Assembly: GCA_023475265.1 (NCBI GenBank)
Contig: JAMCWE010000021.1
Coordinates: forward strand, 16,738 to 80,737
Length of the DNA stretch: 64,000 nt
Source of the DNA: Bacteroidota bacterium
GTDB taxonomy: Bacteria > Bacteroidota > Ignavibacteria > Ignavibacteriales > Ignavibacteriaceae
Reading direction: 5' to 3'
The notes beneath the pieces were generated by a model, which had not been told where the DNA came from, made no database searches, and saw nothing but the letters and a program-made list of their open reading frames with translations. Positions 36,636 through 46,341 of this stretch are shown one piece after another. Position numbers and translations under genes: made by a program. Position 1 is the first letter of the stretch; each line of letters opens with the position of its first letter.

Positions 36636-37818
36636 ATATAATTCCCCGGATGTAAACGGGCATTTCGGGAAGTTCGGTGGAAAATATGTTCCCGAAACTT
36701 TGATCACTCCTTTAAAAGAATTGGAAGAAACTTATTTTCAATTGACTAAAGAAAAAAATTTTCAAGATGAATTAAATAAATTAAATAAAGAGTATACGGG
36801 CCGCCCTACTCCGCTAACTTTTGCAGATGGATTAACAAAATATTTCGACAAAGCAAAAATTTATTTGAAGCGGGAAGATCTTTGTCATACTGGCGCACAT
36901 AAAATAAATAATGCACTTGGCCAAATTCTTCTTGCAAAAAAACTCGGTAAGACAAGAATAATTGCTGAAACCGGCGCAGGACAGCATGGAGTAGCAACTG
37001 CAACAGTTTGTGCAAAATTCGGATTAAAATGTTTTGTTTATATGGGCGAAGTTGATATCGAACGGCAAAGCTTAAATGTTTTTAGAATGAAACTTCTTGG
37101 AGCTGAAGTTATTCCAGTTTCATCCGGCAGCAGAACATTAAAAGATGCTGCCAATGAAGCCATAAGAGATTGGGTAACAAATGTAAAAGATACTCATTAC
37201 ATAATCGGTTCGGTTGTTGGTCCGCATCCTTACCCAATGATCGTAAGAGATTTTCAATCAGTTATCGGCAAAGAAACTAAAGAACAAATTCAAATAGCGG
37301 AAGAAAGATTGCCGGATTATATAGTAGCCTGTGTTGGCGGCGGCAGTAATGCCATTGGAATTTTTTATTCATTCATTAATACTAAAGTAAAGCTTATCGG
37401 TGTTGAAGCTGCTGGTTATGGAATAAACACAAATAAACATTGTGCAACTTTAACTCTTGGGCGAGAAGGGATTTTTCAAGGAATGAAAACTTATCTTCTT
37501 CAAAATGATGAAGGACAAGTTTCTGAAGTTCATTCAATTTCAGCCGGACTAGATTATCCTGGTGTTGGTCCGGAACACAGCCTTTTTAAAGATGAAGTTA
37601 TTGCTGATTATTATTCAGTAACAGATGATGAAGCGATTCGAGCAACTGAATTATTATCTAAGGCGGAAGGAATTATTCCTGCGCTTGAATCAGCACATGC
37701 GGTTGCTTATTTGAACTATCTAATGCCAAATACAAAGAAAGACGAAATTGTAATCGTTAATATTAGCGGCAGAGGTGATAAAGATTTAAACACAATTAAA
37801 GATAAATTGGGATATTAA
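36619..37818 (+). CDS. trpB: Tryptophan synthase beta chain
   Basis: This 399-residue PLP enzyme has Lys95 in [13 protein letters not shown] (Schiff-base residue), [19 protein letters not shown] and the phosphate-binding VGGGSNAIG. It makes Trp from indole and Ser, receiving indole through the tunnel from TrpA. The ATG at 36619 fits the ribosome site AGAAAG; an in-frame TTG at 36595 overlapping the end of the DAHP synthase gene is less likely. It ends directly against the trpA ATG. Confidence 0.97.
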   Translation: MQMSNKYNSPDVNGHFGKFGGKYVPETLITPLKELEETYFQLTKEKNFQDELNKLNKEYTGRPTPLTFADGLTKYFDKAKIYLKREDLCHTGAHKINNALGQILLAKKLGKTRIIAETGAGQHGVATATVCAKFGLKCFVYMGEVDIERQSLNVFRMKLLGAEVIPVSSGSRTLKDAANEAIRDWVTNVKDTHYIIGSVVGPHPYPMIVRDFQSVIGKETKEQIQIAEERLPDYIVACVGGGSNAIGIFYSFINTKVKLIGVEAAGYGINTNKHCATLTLGREGIFQGMKTYLLQNDEGQVSEVHSISAGLDYPGVGPEHSLFKDEVIADYYSVTDDEAIRATELLSKAEGIIPALESAHAVAYLNYLMPNTKKDEIVIVNISGRGDKDLNTIKDKLGY

Positions 37819-38604
37819 ATGACAACTATTGCAAATTATATTTCAGGCAAAAACAATAAAAATGAAAAAGTCCTTTCGGTTTTTTTAACCTCCGGATTTC
37901 CAGATAAAAATAATTTTGTCGAACTTGCGTTAAGAGCCTTAGAAGCCGGCGCAGACATGCTTGAAATTGGTTTCCCGTTTAGCGATCCGTTAGCAGATGG
38001 TCCTATCATTCAACATTCATCTCAAATCGCACTTGAAAACGGAATTAACATTACCAAGACTTTTAATTTCATAAAAGAAATTAGAAGCCGCACTGACAAA
38101 CCTTTGATCCTGATGGGTTATGCAAATCCTGTATTATCTTATGGAATAGAAAAGTTTGCTGAAAACGCAAAATCATTAGGAGTAAATGGAGTAATAATTC
38201 CGGACATTCCGATCGAAGAATATGAAAATTTTTATAATCATTTATTTGATGAAGTTAATACTATATTATTAGTTACGCCTACTACTTCAAATGATCGTAT
38301 TAAATTAATAGATGAAAAGAGCAGCGGATTTATATACTGTGTTTCTGTAAGCGGAACCACAGGGATTACTAATCAAGATAAAATTACTAGTATAGAATTT
38401 GTAAAACGAACTCGTTCAATTGTAAAAAAGAATAAAATGCTAGTAGGATTTGGAATTTCAAGTGTTAAAGATGCTCAATCTTTTGCGCCTTATTGCGATG
38501 GAATAATTGTTGGCAGCGCAGTTATTAAATCTCTGATGAATGATAGCTCGGATTATGTTAAAACGCTTGATCTTATAAAAAAATTAAAACAGGCATTAGT
38601 TTAA
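37819..38604 (+). CDS. trpA: Tryptophan synthase alpha chain
   Basis: This 261-residue TIM barrel splits indoleglycerol phosphate to indole. Catalytic Glu49 and Asp60 sit exactly at the canonical spacing in MLEIGFPFSDPLADGP; FIYCVSVSGTTGI and VGFGISSVKDAQSF form the phosphate site. It starts immediately after the trpB stop (TAA-ATG), so it is coupled, and is the last gene of the operon. Confidence 0.97.
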   Translation: MTTIANYISGKNNKNEKVLSVFLTSGFPDKNNFVELALRALEAGADMLEIGFPFSDPLADGPIIQHSSQIALENGINITKTFNFIKEIRSRTDKPLILMGYANPVLSYGIEKFAENAKSLGVNGVIIPDIPIEEYENFYNHLFDEVNTILLVTPTTSNDRIKLIDEKSSGFIYCVSVSGTTGITNQDKITSIEFVKRTRSIVKKNKMLVGFGISSVKDAQSFAPYCDGIIVGSAVIKSLMNDSSDYVKTLDLIKKLKQALV

Positions 38605-38891
38605 TTCATTCAAAATATTTAAAAATGCTGAAAATTGGGCAAGGTTTATAAATTGATTGGCTAACTTTATAACCATAAAAATAGCTTAAATGTTAAAAAT
38701 AAATTTTCCCATTGTAAAATGATTATAAATATTATAAATTTACTACGCCAAAAAGAATAATAATACAAGATTAAAAGATTTCAAACATCCCTTCTGTTTC
38801 TCTATATTGTTCAGTAAGATTTGTTTTCCTTTTTAATTCCTGCTTATTCATTCTTTTATAATATTTCTAAAATAATTTAAGGAAAAATAAC
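38605..38891. other. Intergenic region and long 5' leader of the RRM gene
   Basis: 287 bp with no gene. It is very AT-rich and has no obvious hairpin terminator after trpA. The half next to 38892 would be an untranslated leader of the RNA-binding protein, with AAGGAAAAATAAC just before its ATG. Long AT-rich leaders are common for cold-induced RRM genes; regulation is not shown here. Confidence 0.4.
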
Positions 38892-39230
38892 ATGAACATT
38901 TTTGTTGGCAATTTATCACGGGATGTTACCGATGATGAATTAAGAGAGTTGTTTGCCAATTACGGGCAAGTAAAAAGCGTAAAAATAATAAGGGATATGT
39001 TTAGTCAGGAATCAAAAGGATTTGGTTTTATTGAAATGCCAGGACTTTCTGAAGCCCAAAAAGCAATTGGTGAATTAAATACAAAAGAGCTTAAAGGCAA
39101 AAAGATTTCCGTAAACGAAGCAAGACCACGCACTAACGATAGAAGAGGTGGAACTGGCGGGAATAGAAGAAGTAGCGGCGGCGGCGGTAGTAGCAGAGGC
39201 GGCAGCGGCGGCGGTGGAAGGCGCTGGTAA
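38892..39230 (+). CDS. Small RRM RNA-binding protein with Gly-rich tail
   Basis: This 112-residue protein has one RNA recognition motif: RNP2 IFVGNLSR at 3-10 and RNP1 KGFGFIEM at 43-49 with its aromatic residues, followed from about residue 78 by an Arg/Gly/Ser-rich tail (repeats of GG, RR and SGGGGSS) typical of cyanobacterial-type and Bacteroidota single-RRM proteins. These bind single-stranded RNA and are often cold-induced. The tail is encoded by GC-rich codons that stand out from the AT-rich surroundings. Confidence 0.93.
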   Translation: MNIFVGNLSRDVTDDELRELFANYGQVKSVKIIRDMFSQESKGFGFIEMPGLSEAQKAIGELNTKELKGKKISVNEARPRTNDRRGGTGGNRRSSGGGGSSRGGSGGGGRRW

Positions 39231-39245
39231 TTTATTAGAATATAA

Positions 39246-39290
39246 TGATGCATCGTGTAATAATTAATTTATGAAGCGATGCATCAAATA
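39246..39290 (+). terminator. Terminator hairpin after the RRM gene
   Basis: TGATGCATCG (39246-39255) and CGATGCATCA (39277-39286) form a perfect 10-bp stem over a 21-nt AT-rich loop, then AATATTTTTATT. It starts 15 bp after the RRM stop codon. Confidence 0.65.
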
Positions 39291-39364
39291 TTTTTATTAA
39301 AACCTTTCTTAATCTAAGACTTGACTTCCGGAATAAAATCTACATTCAATAAGTTTAAATAGAT

Positions 39365-39820
39365 TTATTTTACTTTCACAATCATTTCTATTTCTAATGG
39401 CGCATTCATTGGGAGTTCATTAACACCAACTGCACTTCTAACATGTTTACCTTTATCTCCGAAAATTTTTCCAATTAATTCTGAAGCGCCGTTTGCAACT
39501 TTAGGTTGATTTGTAAAATAATCAGCACTATTTACATAAACAGTTAGCTTAACAATTTGATCAACTTGGTCTAAGCTGCCGATAACGCTTTTAACAGCGC
39601 TTAAACAATTTAATGCAGAAATTTCTGCAGCCCGCTGGCCATCGGCTTCGCTTAAATCTGCTCCAATTTTCCCGGTAAATTTTAATTCGCCCCTTACAGT
39701 TGGCAATTGACCGGATGTGAAAACTAAATTATCAATTTTAATTGCCGGTATATATGCTGCCAAAGGCTTTGGCGCTTCCGGAAGTTCATAACCAAGCTCT
39801 TTTATTTTGTCTTCTATCAT
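39365..39820 (-). CDS. RidA/YjgF family protein
   Basis: This 151-residue protein has the RidA fold: [21 protein letters not shown], the Arg-containing [24 protein letters not shown] and an N-terminal helix [13 protein letters not shown] typical of the longer subfamily. RidA hydrolyses reactive enamine/imine intermediates made by PLP enzymes, though the longer YjgF-like subfamily is less well characterised. The ATG at 39820 has GGAG 5 nt upstream; the longer frame to 39841 begins at a non-ATG codon and is not favoured. Confidence 0.9.
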   Translation of the reverse strand: MIEDKIKELGYELPEAPKPLAAYIPAIKIDNLVFTSGQLPTVRGELKFTGKIGADLSEADGQRAAEISALNCLSAVKSVIGSLDQVDQIVKLTVYVNSADYFTNQPKVANGASELIGKIFGDKGKHVRSAVGVNELPMNAPLEIEMIVKVK

Positions 39821-39910
39821 ACAAGCTCCTTTTTTTATCAATCGAAGTTTTTATTATTTTTCAATTAGTAAAAGATATAAAAATGATTTCCAATTTAAAG
39901 GATTTTAATT

Positions 39911-40672
39911 ATGACCGATAGTAAATTTAACGAATTTGTAGAAATTGTGAAAAGACTCAGAATCGAATGCCCATGGGATAAAGAACAAACAAATGATTCC
40001 ATTAAAGCGGCAACAATAGAGGAAGCTTACGAAGTGGTTGATGCAATTGATAAGGAAAATTTTGAGGAATTAAAAAAAGAACTCGGGGATTTGCTTTTGC
40101 ATGTTGTCTTTCATTCTGTAATTGCAGAGGGAGAAAATAAATTTACACTTGATGAAGTAATAGATTCCATTAAGGAAAAATTAATTAGAAGGCATCCACA
40201 TGTCTTTGGTGAAGTCGTAGTTTCAAATGCTGATGATGTAAAGAGAAATTGGGAAGCGATAAAATTAGATGAGGGAAGAATTTCAATTTTAGATGGAGTT
40301 CCGGAGATAATGCCATCTTTACACAGAGCTTTTCGTTTGCAGGAAAAAGCAAGCAAGGTGGGATTTGATTGGGAAAGGAAGGAAGATGTTTGGAAAAAAG
40401 TAATTGAAGAAATTGAAGAAATGCATTACTCAGAAAAAAAAGAATCAAAACAAGAACTTGAAGCCGAAATTGGTGATGTGTTTTTCGTTCTTACAAATTA
40501 TGCAAGATTTTTAGGAATAAATCCTGAGAATGCTTTAAGATTAACAAATGAAAAATTTATTAAAAGATTTCAATACATTGAAAAAAAAATAAACGAATCA
40601 GGCAGGCAGATTAATGAATCAAATTTGGCAGAGATGGATAAATATTGGAATGAAAGTAAATTAAAATTGTAA
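39911..40672 (+). CDS. mazG: Nucleoside triphosphate pyrophosphohydrolase MazG
   Basis: This 253-residue all-alpha NTP pyrophosphatase has the starting RLRIECPWDKEQTNDSI and a first EEAYEVVDAI ... ELGDLLLHVVFHSVIAE helical domain (Glu/Asp magnesium ligands). A second, similar half contains KKVIEEIEEMHYSEKK and EAEIGDVFFVLTNYARFLG. It cleaves NTPs, including (d)NTP analogues, to monophosphates. It is a two-domain MazG of standard length on the plus strand, convergent with phoH. Confidence 0.93.
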   Translation: MTDSKFNEFVEIVKRLRIECPWDKEQTNDSIKAATIEEAYEVVDAIDKENFEELKKELGDLLLHVVFHSVIAEGENKFTLDEVIDSIKEKLIRRHPHVFGEVVVSNADDVKRNWEAIKLDEGRISILDGVPEIMPSLHRAFRLQEKASKVGFDWERKEDVWKKVIEEIEEMHYSEKKESKQELEAEIGDVFFVLTNYARFLGINPENALRLTNEKFIKRFQYIEKKINESGRQINESNLAEMDKYWNESKLKL

Positions 40673-40712
40673 ACATTAAAGTTTAAAAAGGTCTTATTTT
40701 TTTAGTTGATAA

Positions 40713-41696
40713 TTAAATAACAGATTTTCCGTTAGATGATCCTTCGGTTCCGTTGAATTTTTCATAAGCGTTTATAATATCTTTTACAAGTTTATGACGC
40801 ACTACATCTGATTTTTCAAAATAAACAAAACCTACTCCTTCAATATTTTTTAAAATATCTTTTGCTTGTATCAATCCACTGATAGATTTTGAGGGCAAAT
40901 CTATTTGTGTAATGTCTCCTGTTATAATCGCTTTTGAATTTACACCTAATCTTGTTAGAAACATTTTCATTTGAACATCTGTTGCATTTTGTGCCTCATC
41001 TAAAATAACGAATGCATTATTAAGAGTTCTGCCGCGCATATATGCAAGCGGTACAATCTCAACAACTTTTTTTTCAATATAATTTTTTAGCTTATCCGAA
41101 GGCATCATATCATCCAATGCATCATAAAGCGGGCGAAGATAAGGATCTATTTTTTCTCGAAAGTCTCCAGGTAAAAAGCCTAAGCTCTCACCGGCTTCAA
41201 CAGCAGGGCGTGCTAATATAATTTTATTTACAATTCCTTTCTTTAAAGCTGATACGGCAAATGCAACCGCAAGATAAGTCTTCCCAGTACCGGCTGGACC
41301 AATTGCAAAACAGATATCATTCTTAGCTGCTGTCTGCAAATAGTTTATTTGACCAGCTGTTTTTGCTTTTATTACATCACTTTTTGTATACAGAATTATT
41401 GAATCAAATTCTTTTTCAGTAATAATTTCTTTCCCTTGAGTAGTAAGGTCAAGAATGGTTTCAATATCTGAAGTTTTTAATGATCCGTTTGTATTGATTA
41501 CATAGATCATTTCTTTAATTACTTTTTCAATAGCATTGACTTCTTCCAAGACACCCTTTATTAAAACATTTTCTCCTCTTACTATAATTGCTGCATTAAA
41601 TCTATCTTCAATAATTTTTAAGTTGGTGTCATTCATTCCCAACAAAGTCATCAAATCTACATTTTCAAGCGTCATGCGTTTCTCAATAACAGTCAT
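40713..41696 (-). CDS. PhoH-family ATPase
   Basis: This 327-residue protein has an N-terminal KH-like segment (residues 1-70, DTNLKIIEDRFNAAIIVRGENVLIKG), then a helicase-like ATPase with Walker A GPAGTGKT at 133-140, Walker B LNNAFVILDEAQNA, and TRLGVNSKAIITGDITQIDLP. PhoH-type proteins are cytoplasmic ATPases linked to RNA metabolism; the exact role is not established. A GGAGG ribosome site precedes the ATG. It is separated from the LysM gene upstream by a terminator. Confidence 0.92.
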   Translation of the reverse strand: MTVIEKRMTLENVDLMTLLGMNDTNLKIIEDRFNAAIIVRGENVLIKGVLEEVNAIEKVIKEMIYVINTNGSLKTSDIETILDLTTQGKEIITEKEFDSIILYTKSDVIKAKTAGQINYLQTAAKNDICFAIGPAGTGKTYLAVAFAVSALKKGIVNKIILARPAVEAGESLGFLPGDFREKIDPYLRPLYDALDDMMPSDKLKNYIEKKVVEIVPLAYMRGRTLNNAFVILDEAQNATDVQMKMFLTRLGVNSKAIITGDITQIDLPSKSISGLIQAKDILKNIEGVGFVYFEKSDVVRHKLVKDIINAYEKFNGTEGSSNGKSVI

Positions 41697-41712
41697 CTTC
41701 CTCCTTCATAAT

Positions 41713-41747
41713 AAAAAAAGCCCTTATCACCTAAAATGACAAGGGCT
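41713..41747 (-). terminator. Rho-independent terminator after the LysM gene
   Basis: On the minus strand AGCCCTTGTCA (41747-41737) pairs with TGATAAGGGCT (41729-41719) and is followed by a run of seven T residues (41718 downward). It lies 37 bp after the stop at 41784 and just before the phoH start, ending the transcript of the LysM gene. Confidence 0.85.
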
Positions 41748-41783
41748 AAAATATTTAATAAACCGGACACAAAAAATGTTAAA

Positions 41784-42461
41784 TTATTTAGCTGGTGCTG
41801 GTTTATAATTCTTTTTAATTTTTTCGTACTTTGCTTTTTCTTCTTCAGTTAAATTCGGAATCTTAAAAATTTGTTTAGGATAAATTAAATTAGGATTCTT
41901 TATTTGATCGCGATTTGCTTTGTAAATTACCGGCCAAGCAAAACCATTTCCATAGAATGTTGGCTTCTTAGCAATATTCCATAAACAATCGCCTTTAACA
42001 ACGGTATAGTTAATTTCTTTAGGAGCTTCAACCCAAGCATCTAAAGCAGCTTGCATTTGATTATGAACTTTATCAAAAAATTCCGGTAATGCACTAATTT
42101 TATTAGCTTTTAAAGCGTCAAGATCTTTTTGTCTATCTGCTTTAGGTCCTTCTTTTCTTTGAATCTTTCCATCAAGTTCATTTACCGCACTTCTAAAATT
42201 ATCAACATCTGCTTGAGTAGCACCAACAAGTGCATAAAGTTCTTTCATGCAATCTTCATAACTTTCAACACTTTTTGATTTTAAATTATTTACATCAGTT
42301 TGTAACGAAGTAATTTCTTGAGTCAAACTTTGCTTCTCAGTATTGAGGCGGTTCATCTCGGCTTGCCATTCATCTTTTGTCATTTTTTCCTGAGCAAAAA
42401 CTGCTACAGAAAAGAAAATCAAAAGAGATAAAATACTTATTAAATTTCTACTTAATTTCAT
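41784..42461 (-). CDS. Secreted coiled-coil LysM protein
   Basis: This 225-residue protein has a signal peptide (cut after SVAVFA), a long charged coiled coil (about 30-130) and a LysM domain: YTVVKGDCLWNIAKKPTFYGNGFAWPVIYKANRDQI ... YPKQIFKIP. It ends in a Lys-rich tail. LysM binds peptidoglycan; the coiled coil may span the periplasm. A GGAGG ribosome site precedes the ATG. It follows the small lipoprotein gene by 47 bp, and both carry similar coiled coils, so they may work together. Confidence 0.88.
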   Translation of the reverse strand: MKLSRNLISILSLLIFFSVAVFAQEKMTKDEWQAEMNRLNTEKQSLTQEITSLQTDVNNLKSKSVESYEDCMKELYALVGATQADVDNFRSAVNELDGKIQRKEGPKADRQKDLDALKANKISALPEFFDKVHNQMQAALDAWVEAPKEINYTVVKGDCLWNIAKKPTFYGNGFAWPVIYKANRDQIKNPNLIYPKQIFKIPNLTEEEKAKYEKIKKNYKPAPAK

Positions 42462-42508
42462 TTTAATTCCTCCAAATCCATTTTTAATTTTAATTTCATA
42501 AAAGAATA

Positions 42509-42787
42509 TTATTTAGAAGACATCTTTTCTAAATTAGCCTTAGTCTCTTCTTTCTGCTTATTGCATTCAGCAAGTTTTTCTTGCTTTGCTGCAATTTCTT
42601 TTTCAAGATTTGCTCTTTCATCTTTCAATGAATTTGCTTGAGATTGGAGAGAATTAACTTCACTTCTCAGGTTATTTAATTGAGCCATTTCTGCTTCACT
42701 AACACCGCCGCAACCACTTAAAAATGCTGTCGTAACAGCAAAAGCAGCTACTATAACAGTGTTCCTAACAATTTTAGTAACTTTCAT
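42509..42787 (-). CDS. Small coiled-coil lipoprotein
   Basis: This 92-residue protein has a signal sequence ending in the lipobox LSGC (Cys at about 26), then a continuous coiled coil (NLRSEVNSLQSQANSLKDE and following) to the end. It resembles Lpp/OsmE-like small outer-membrane lipoproteins in build but is not a recognised family. The sequence is Gln/Glu/Lys-rich without a folded domain. A GGAGG ribosome site is present. It is upstream of, and probably co-transcribed with, the LysM gene. Confidence 0.83.
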   Translation of the reverse strand: MKVTKIVRNTVIVAAFAVTTAFLSGCGGVSEAEMAQLNNLRSEVNSLQSQANSLKDERANLEKEIAAKQEKLAECNKQKEETKANLEKMSSK

Positions 42788-42997
42788 ATTAGAACCTCCA
42801 AAAATTAATTTTTTAGTAAGTTGATTAAATTTTTTCCAAAAAAGATCTCACTAAAATACACCTACACACAAAATACACAACAATAACTAATTCCTTGCAA
42901 ATTAAGTTTTTATAACACTATACTATATAACAAAATAGGGTAATAAATTCAAGCATAGGGTAAAAAACATTATTATTATTTGCGCCATACAACATTT

Positions 42998-43678
42998 TTA
43001 GAGTAATCTTCTTTCCACAAAACTAGTATAACTGTTGCCGGCAATTATTAAATGATCAAATACCGGTATCTCCATAATTTTTCCTGATTCAACAATTTTT
43101 TTAGTGATAGCAATATCTTCCGTACTCGGATCGGGGTTACCACTTGGATGATTGTGGATTAAAATTATACTTGCAGAACTATTTTCAATTGCTGCTTTAA
43201 ATATTTCCCGAGGATGGACCACACTTGAATTTAAGCTTCCAATCGATATAGTTTCGATCTTAATAATTTTATTTGCAGTATTCAAACAGACTACAATGAA
43301 TTTTTCTTTTAACTCATCCTTTAATAATGGAATAAAAATTTCAGCGACATCTTTTGGTGAAGTGATTTTATTTTCTGAGTACCATTTCGATTGAGATAAT
43401 ATTCTCCTGCTTATTTCAAATGCTGCCAAAAGTGTTGCTGCCTTATCTTTTCCAATACCGGAACTTTTAGTTAATGTTGACAAAGGTTTAGACGCAAGAA
43501 CAGCAAGGTTTCCCTGTTCAATTATTAACTCTTGCGCTACATCAATAACAGATTTGCCCTTAGTTCCTGTTCGTAAAAGGATTGCTATTAATTCTGCATC
43601 AGAAAGATTTTGAGCGCCTCTCAGCATAAGTTTCTCCCGAGGCCTATCATCTAAAGGAAGTTCTTTAACTTTTAACAT
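42998..43678 (-). CDS. radC: RadC-family JAB-domain protein
   Basis: This 226-residue protein has an N-terminal helix-hairpin-helix (DAELIAILLRTGTKG ... SSGIGKDKAATLLAA) and a JAB1/MPN metal-binding domain with IHNHPSGNPDPSTEDI at about 174-189 (His175, His177, Asp183). The bacterial family was named for a supposed DNA-repair role now doubted; the function is unknown. ATG follows GGGGGAAG. It is 18 bp downstream of the LppC-like gene. Confidence 0.92.
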   Translation of the reverse strand: MLKVKELPLDDRPREKLMLRGAQNLSDAELIAILLRTGTKGKSVIDVAQELIIEQGNLAVLASKPLSTLTKSSGIGKDKAATLLAAFEISRRILSQSKWYSENKITSPKDVAEIFIPLLKDELKEKFIVVCLNTANKIIKIETISIGSLNSSVVHPREIFKAAIENSSASIILIHNHPSGNPDPSTEDIAITKKIVESGKIMEIPVFDHLIIAGNSYTSFVERRLL

Positions 43679-43696
43679 CTTCCCCCTTTCTATATT

Positions 43697-45436
43697 TTAT
43701 TTGCTAAGTTTGAATTTATCTACAAGTTCAAATCTACCATCTTTATATCTAACAATATTTAAAAATTTATTTACTCTGTCCTTATCAAAATAAATATCAT
43801 TATGGTAACCTTGATATTTTATTTTAGCTTCAAGCTCATCATCTAAAGTTTTGCGATCGGCATTAAAATCTTTAACTACAGTTAATAAATATTCAGCAGC
43901 ATCGTATCCATATAAAACATTTCTATCTGCTTCCATTTTTGTTTGATTAGAAAATCCTTTATTAAAAATTTGGTATGCAGAATCTGTGTAATCAATAAAA
44001 TAATCCGAATCGAAAGTTAATTTATTACTTAATTCCGGATAAGTCTCGAAACCTTTTGCTAAAAACCAATCTTGATTTCCATAAATTGGCAGACTAAAAT
44101 TATATAATACAAATTGTGAAAGAATAGCCGGCACATCGCGGTTATCAACTAATGGCAAATATATTCCATCCAACTTGGATGAATCCGCAACGATTTTTGA
44201 AATTTGTTTTGCGAAGGAAGTGCTGTCACTATTATATTTTTGTGCAGTAATTATTTTGCCGCCTAACAGCTTAAATTCTTTTATGAATGAATCAGCAAAG
44301 GTTGGTGAATAACCCTCCTCAGCATATAGCACTGCCATTCTTTTTTTATTTTCAACATAATAAATATATTCAGCCATTACCTTTCCCCTCAATTGAAATG
44401 TTGGATTGGCTTGAAAAAAACTGGGATACAATCCTGTTAAATCATCATCTGTGGCTGTTGGCGAAATTATAGGAATATTTGTATTCGAGAAAGCTTTTAA
44501 TGTCTCCTTAACTTCGTCACTATAAATAGGTCCGATAATTGCTTTAAGAGAAGGAATTTTTGTAAGTTCATTTTTAATTTTTTGTATTTCGCTTTCATCC
44601 CGTTTAGTATCTCGGATTATAAGTCCAAGCTTTTGATCATGATCTTTATTATAAGTTGAAACGGCAAACTTTATCCCTTCAAGAATTTCCGAGACAGCTC
44701 TCATATCAACATTTCCTGAACTACTACTTAAAGGTAAAAGTGCAGCAATAACCGGAGTAGAAATATTTTCTTGACCGTTTATTAATTTTTTATTTAGACT
44801 TTCAGCTTCCATTTTCTCTTCAGAATTGGGGAAGTCTTTTAATATACTTTTAAATGAATTTGAAGCGTCCGCTGAATCATCATTTTGAAGATATGATTTG
44901 CCAAGCAATAATAATAGAAATGGTTTTGAATTAATTCCATTGGAACTATCTGCAATTGATTTGATTTGGATTGTTGATAAATAATTCAAAGCAATTTTTT
45001 CAGCGCTGGTTTTTGCATAATTGTTATAAAAAGTTGAAGAAGCTGTATCTATCAGTGCGGTCAATTCCATCACTGCTGAATAATAATCTTTTGACTCAAC
45101 ATAAATTTGCGCTAAAGTTAATTTTGCTTCATCAACATATTTGCTGTCAGGGTATTCTTTTAAAAATTGTTTAAGGATGTCCTTTGCCTCATAAAATAAT
45201 TTTAATTGCAGCAAAGATTTTCCATCAAATATATATACAATTGTAGTTTTCGGATTAAGTCTATTTTGCATAATGATGTGGTTAAAAATTTGATGAGCAT
45301 CTTTGAAGTTTGATGAATTATAAAAATCTAAACCTTGTTTGAATTCATTATTAACTTTTGAAGTATCATTTTCCTGAGAATACAAAAAAATGGGAAACAA
45401 AATTAGTATTGAAAGTGCTATTAAATTTCTAACCAT
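43697..45436 (-). CDS. LppC/LpoA-like periplasmic-binding-fold protein with TPR region
   Basis: This 579-residue exported protein has an N-terminal signal (cut near LYSQ), a TPR-like helical half (about 25-220, with QLKLFYEAKDILKQFLKEYPDS) and a type I periplasmic-binding domain: VIAALLPLSSSSGNVDMRA, LIIRDTKRDESE, IGPIYSDEVKETLKAF, NIPIISPTATDDDL and PIYGNQDW. The combination matches penicillin-binding-protein activators (LpoA) and their Bacteroidota relatives. No lipobox is clear. It overlaps the TPR gene upstream by 8 bp. Confidence 0.85.
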   Translation of the reverse strand: MVRNLIALSILILFPIFLYSQENDTSKVNNEFKQGLDFYNSSNFKDAHQIFNHIIMQNRLNPKTTIVYIFDGKSLLQLKLFYEAKDILKQFLKEYPDSKYVDEAKLTLAQIYVESKDYYSAVMELTALIDTASSTFYNNYAKTSAEKIALNYLSTIQIKSIADSSNGINSKPFLLLLLGKSYLQNDDSADASNSFKSILKDFPNSEEKMEAESLNKKLINGQENISTPVIAALLPLSSSSGNVDMRAVSEILEGIKFAVSTYNKDHDQKLGLIIRDTKRDESEIQKIKNELTKIPSLKAIIGPIYSDEVKETLKAFSNTNIPIISPTATDDDLTGLYPSFFQANPTFQLRGKVMAEYIYYVENKKRMAVLYAEEGYSPTFADSFIKEFKLLGGKIITAQKYNSDSTSFAKQISKIVADSSKLDGIYLPLVDNRDVPAILSQFVLYNFSLPIYGNQDWFLAKGFETYPELSNKLTFDSDYFIDYTDSAYQIFNKGFSNQTKMEADRNVLYGYDAAEYLLTVVKDFNADRKTLDDELEAKIKYQGYHNDIYFDKDRVNKFLNIVRYKDGRFELVDKFKLSK

Positions 45437-46340
45437 CTAATACCACAGAATTATTTAAAAGTGTGGATGCTTGATTTTTTCCGGTAATAGCAGTTTGGTT
45501 TTCAGGATCAAGTTTAATTGCGATGTCAAAATATGCTAAAGCATCTTTTGCTTTTTGAGATTTCAAACAAGCTTCGGCAAGCTTTGTATAAACATCAGAT
45601 GGAACTTCTTCAATCTTCTCAATGTACTTTAAAAATTTTTTTTCAGCTTTGGAGAATTCACTTAGCTTCAAATAAATTTTTCCAGCTAATTCATATATAG
45701 AAGGCTCTTCTGGATTTAGCTTGATCGCTTTTTCAATTGGCAATACCGCATGAGCATACATCCCCATGTTATAATATGTTTCAGCATAAATTTTATTTAG
45801 TTCCCAAAAATTTGAATACATTGTTTCAGCCTTCTTAGCATACATCAAAGTGTTTTCAAAATTCTTCAAATTCAATTCTAGCTTTGCTAAGTAAATATAT
45901 GCTTCATGAAGAAGTTCCGATTGTTTTCCAAATGAAATAAAATTTAGAAAACTATTCTTTGCCAATTCAAATTCATTAAGCATAAAATGAGAATAGCCAA
46001 TAAAGAAAGAAACTGAAGGTTCCTCTTGAGGCAAAATATAGCTTAATGTTTCAATCGCATCTTCCCATTTAGAATTTCTTAAAAAGAATTGCCCATAGAA
46101 TAATCTAACATCTTTATTCTCAGGATCTTTTTCGAGAATCTGTTTTAATAAGCTTGATGCAGAATTTAAATTTCCCAATTGTTCATAAAGACTTGAAAGC
46201 CGAAAATATAATTCGATGAGTTCAGGATTTTGTTCAATAAGTGAATTGTATATTTGAACCGAATGCAGAAGCTTTCCCTGAGCCTCAAAATCTTGAGCCA
46301 GTTTCATTTTATGATCAAGCTGATATTTCTTTTCAGACAT
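45429..46340 (-). CDS. Tetratricopeptide repeat protein
   Basis: This 303-residue cytoplasmic TPR protein has at least seven 34-residue repeats (for example SVQIYNSLIEQNPELIELYF, NLNSASSLLKQILEKDPENK, PIEKAIKLNPEEPSIYELAG). It has no signal peptide or membrane helix; it probably scaffolds partners. The ATG at 46340 is chosen: the longer frame to 46355 begins at a TTG inside guaA. Its start overlaps the guaA stop region and its end overlaps the LppC-like gene by 8 bp. Confidence 0.86.
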   Translation of the reverse strand: MSEKKYQLDHKMKLAQDFEAQGKLLHSVQIYNSLIEQNPELIELYFRLSSLYEQLGNLNSASSLLKQILEKDPENKDVRLFYGQFFLRNSKWEDAIETLSYILPQEEPSVSFFIGYSHFMLNEFELAKNSFLNFISFGKQSELLHEAYIYLAKLELNLKNFENTLMYAKKAETMYSNFWELNKIYAETYYNMGMYAHAVLPIEKAIKLNPEEPSIYELAGKIYLKLSEFSKAEKKFLKYIEKIEEVPSDVYTKLAEACLKSQKAKDALAYFDIAIKLDPENQTAITGKNQASTLLNNSVVLDG

Positions 46341-46341
46341 C

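Noticed and set aside
39005..39253. Proline-rich minus-strand frame
   Set aside because: It is the antisense of the Gly-rich tail of the RRM gene; composition explains it.
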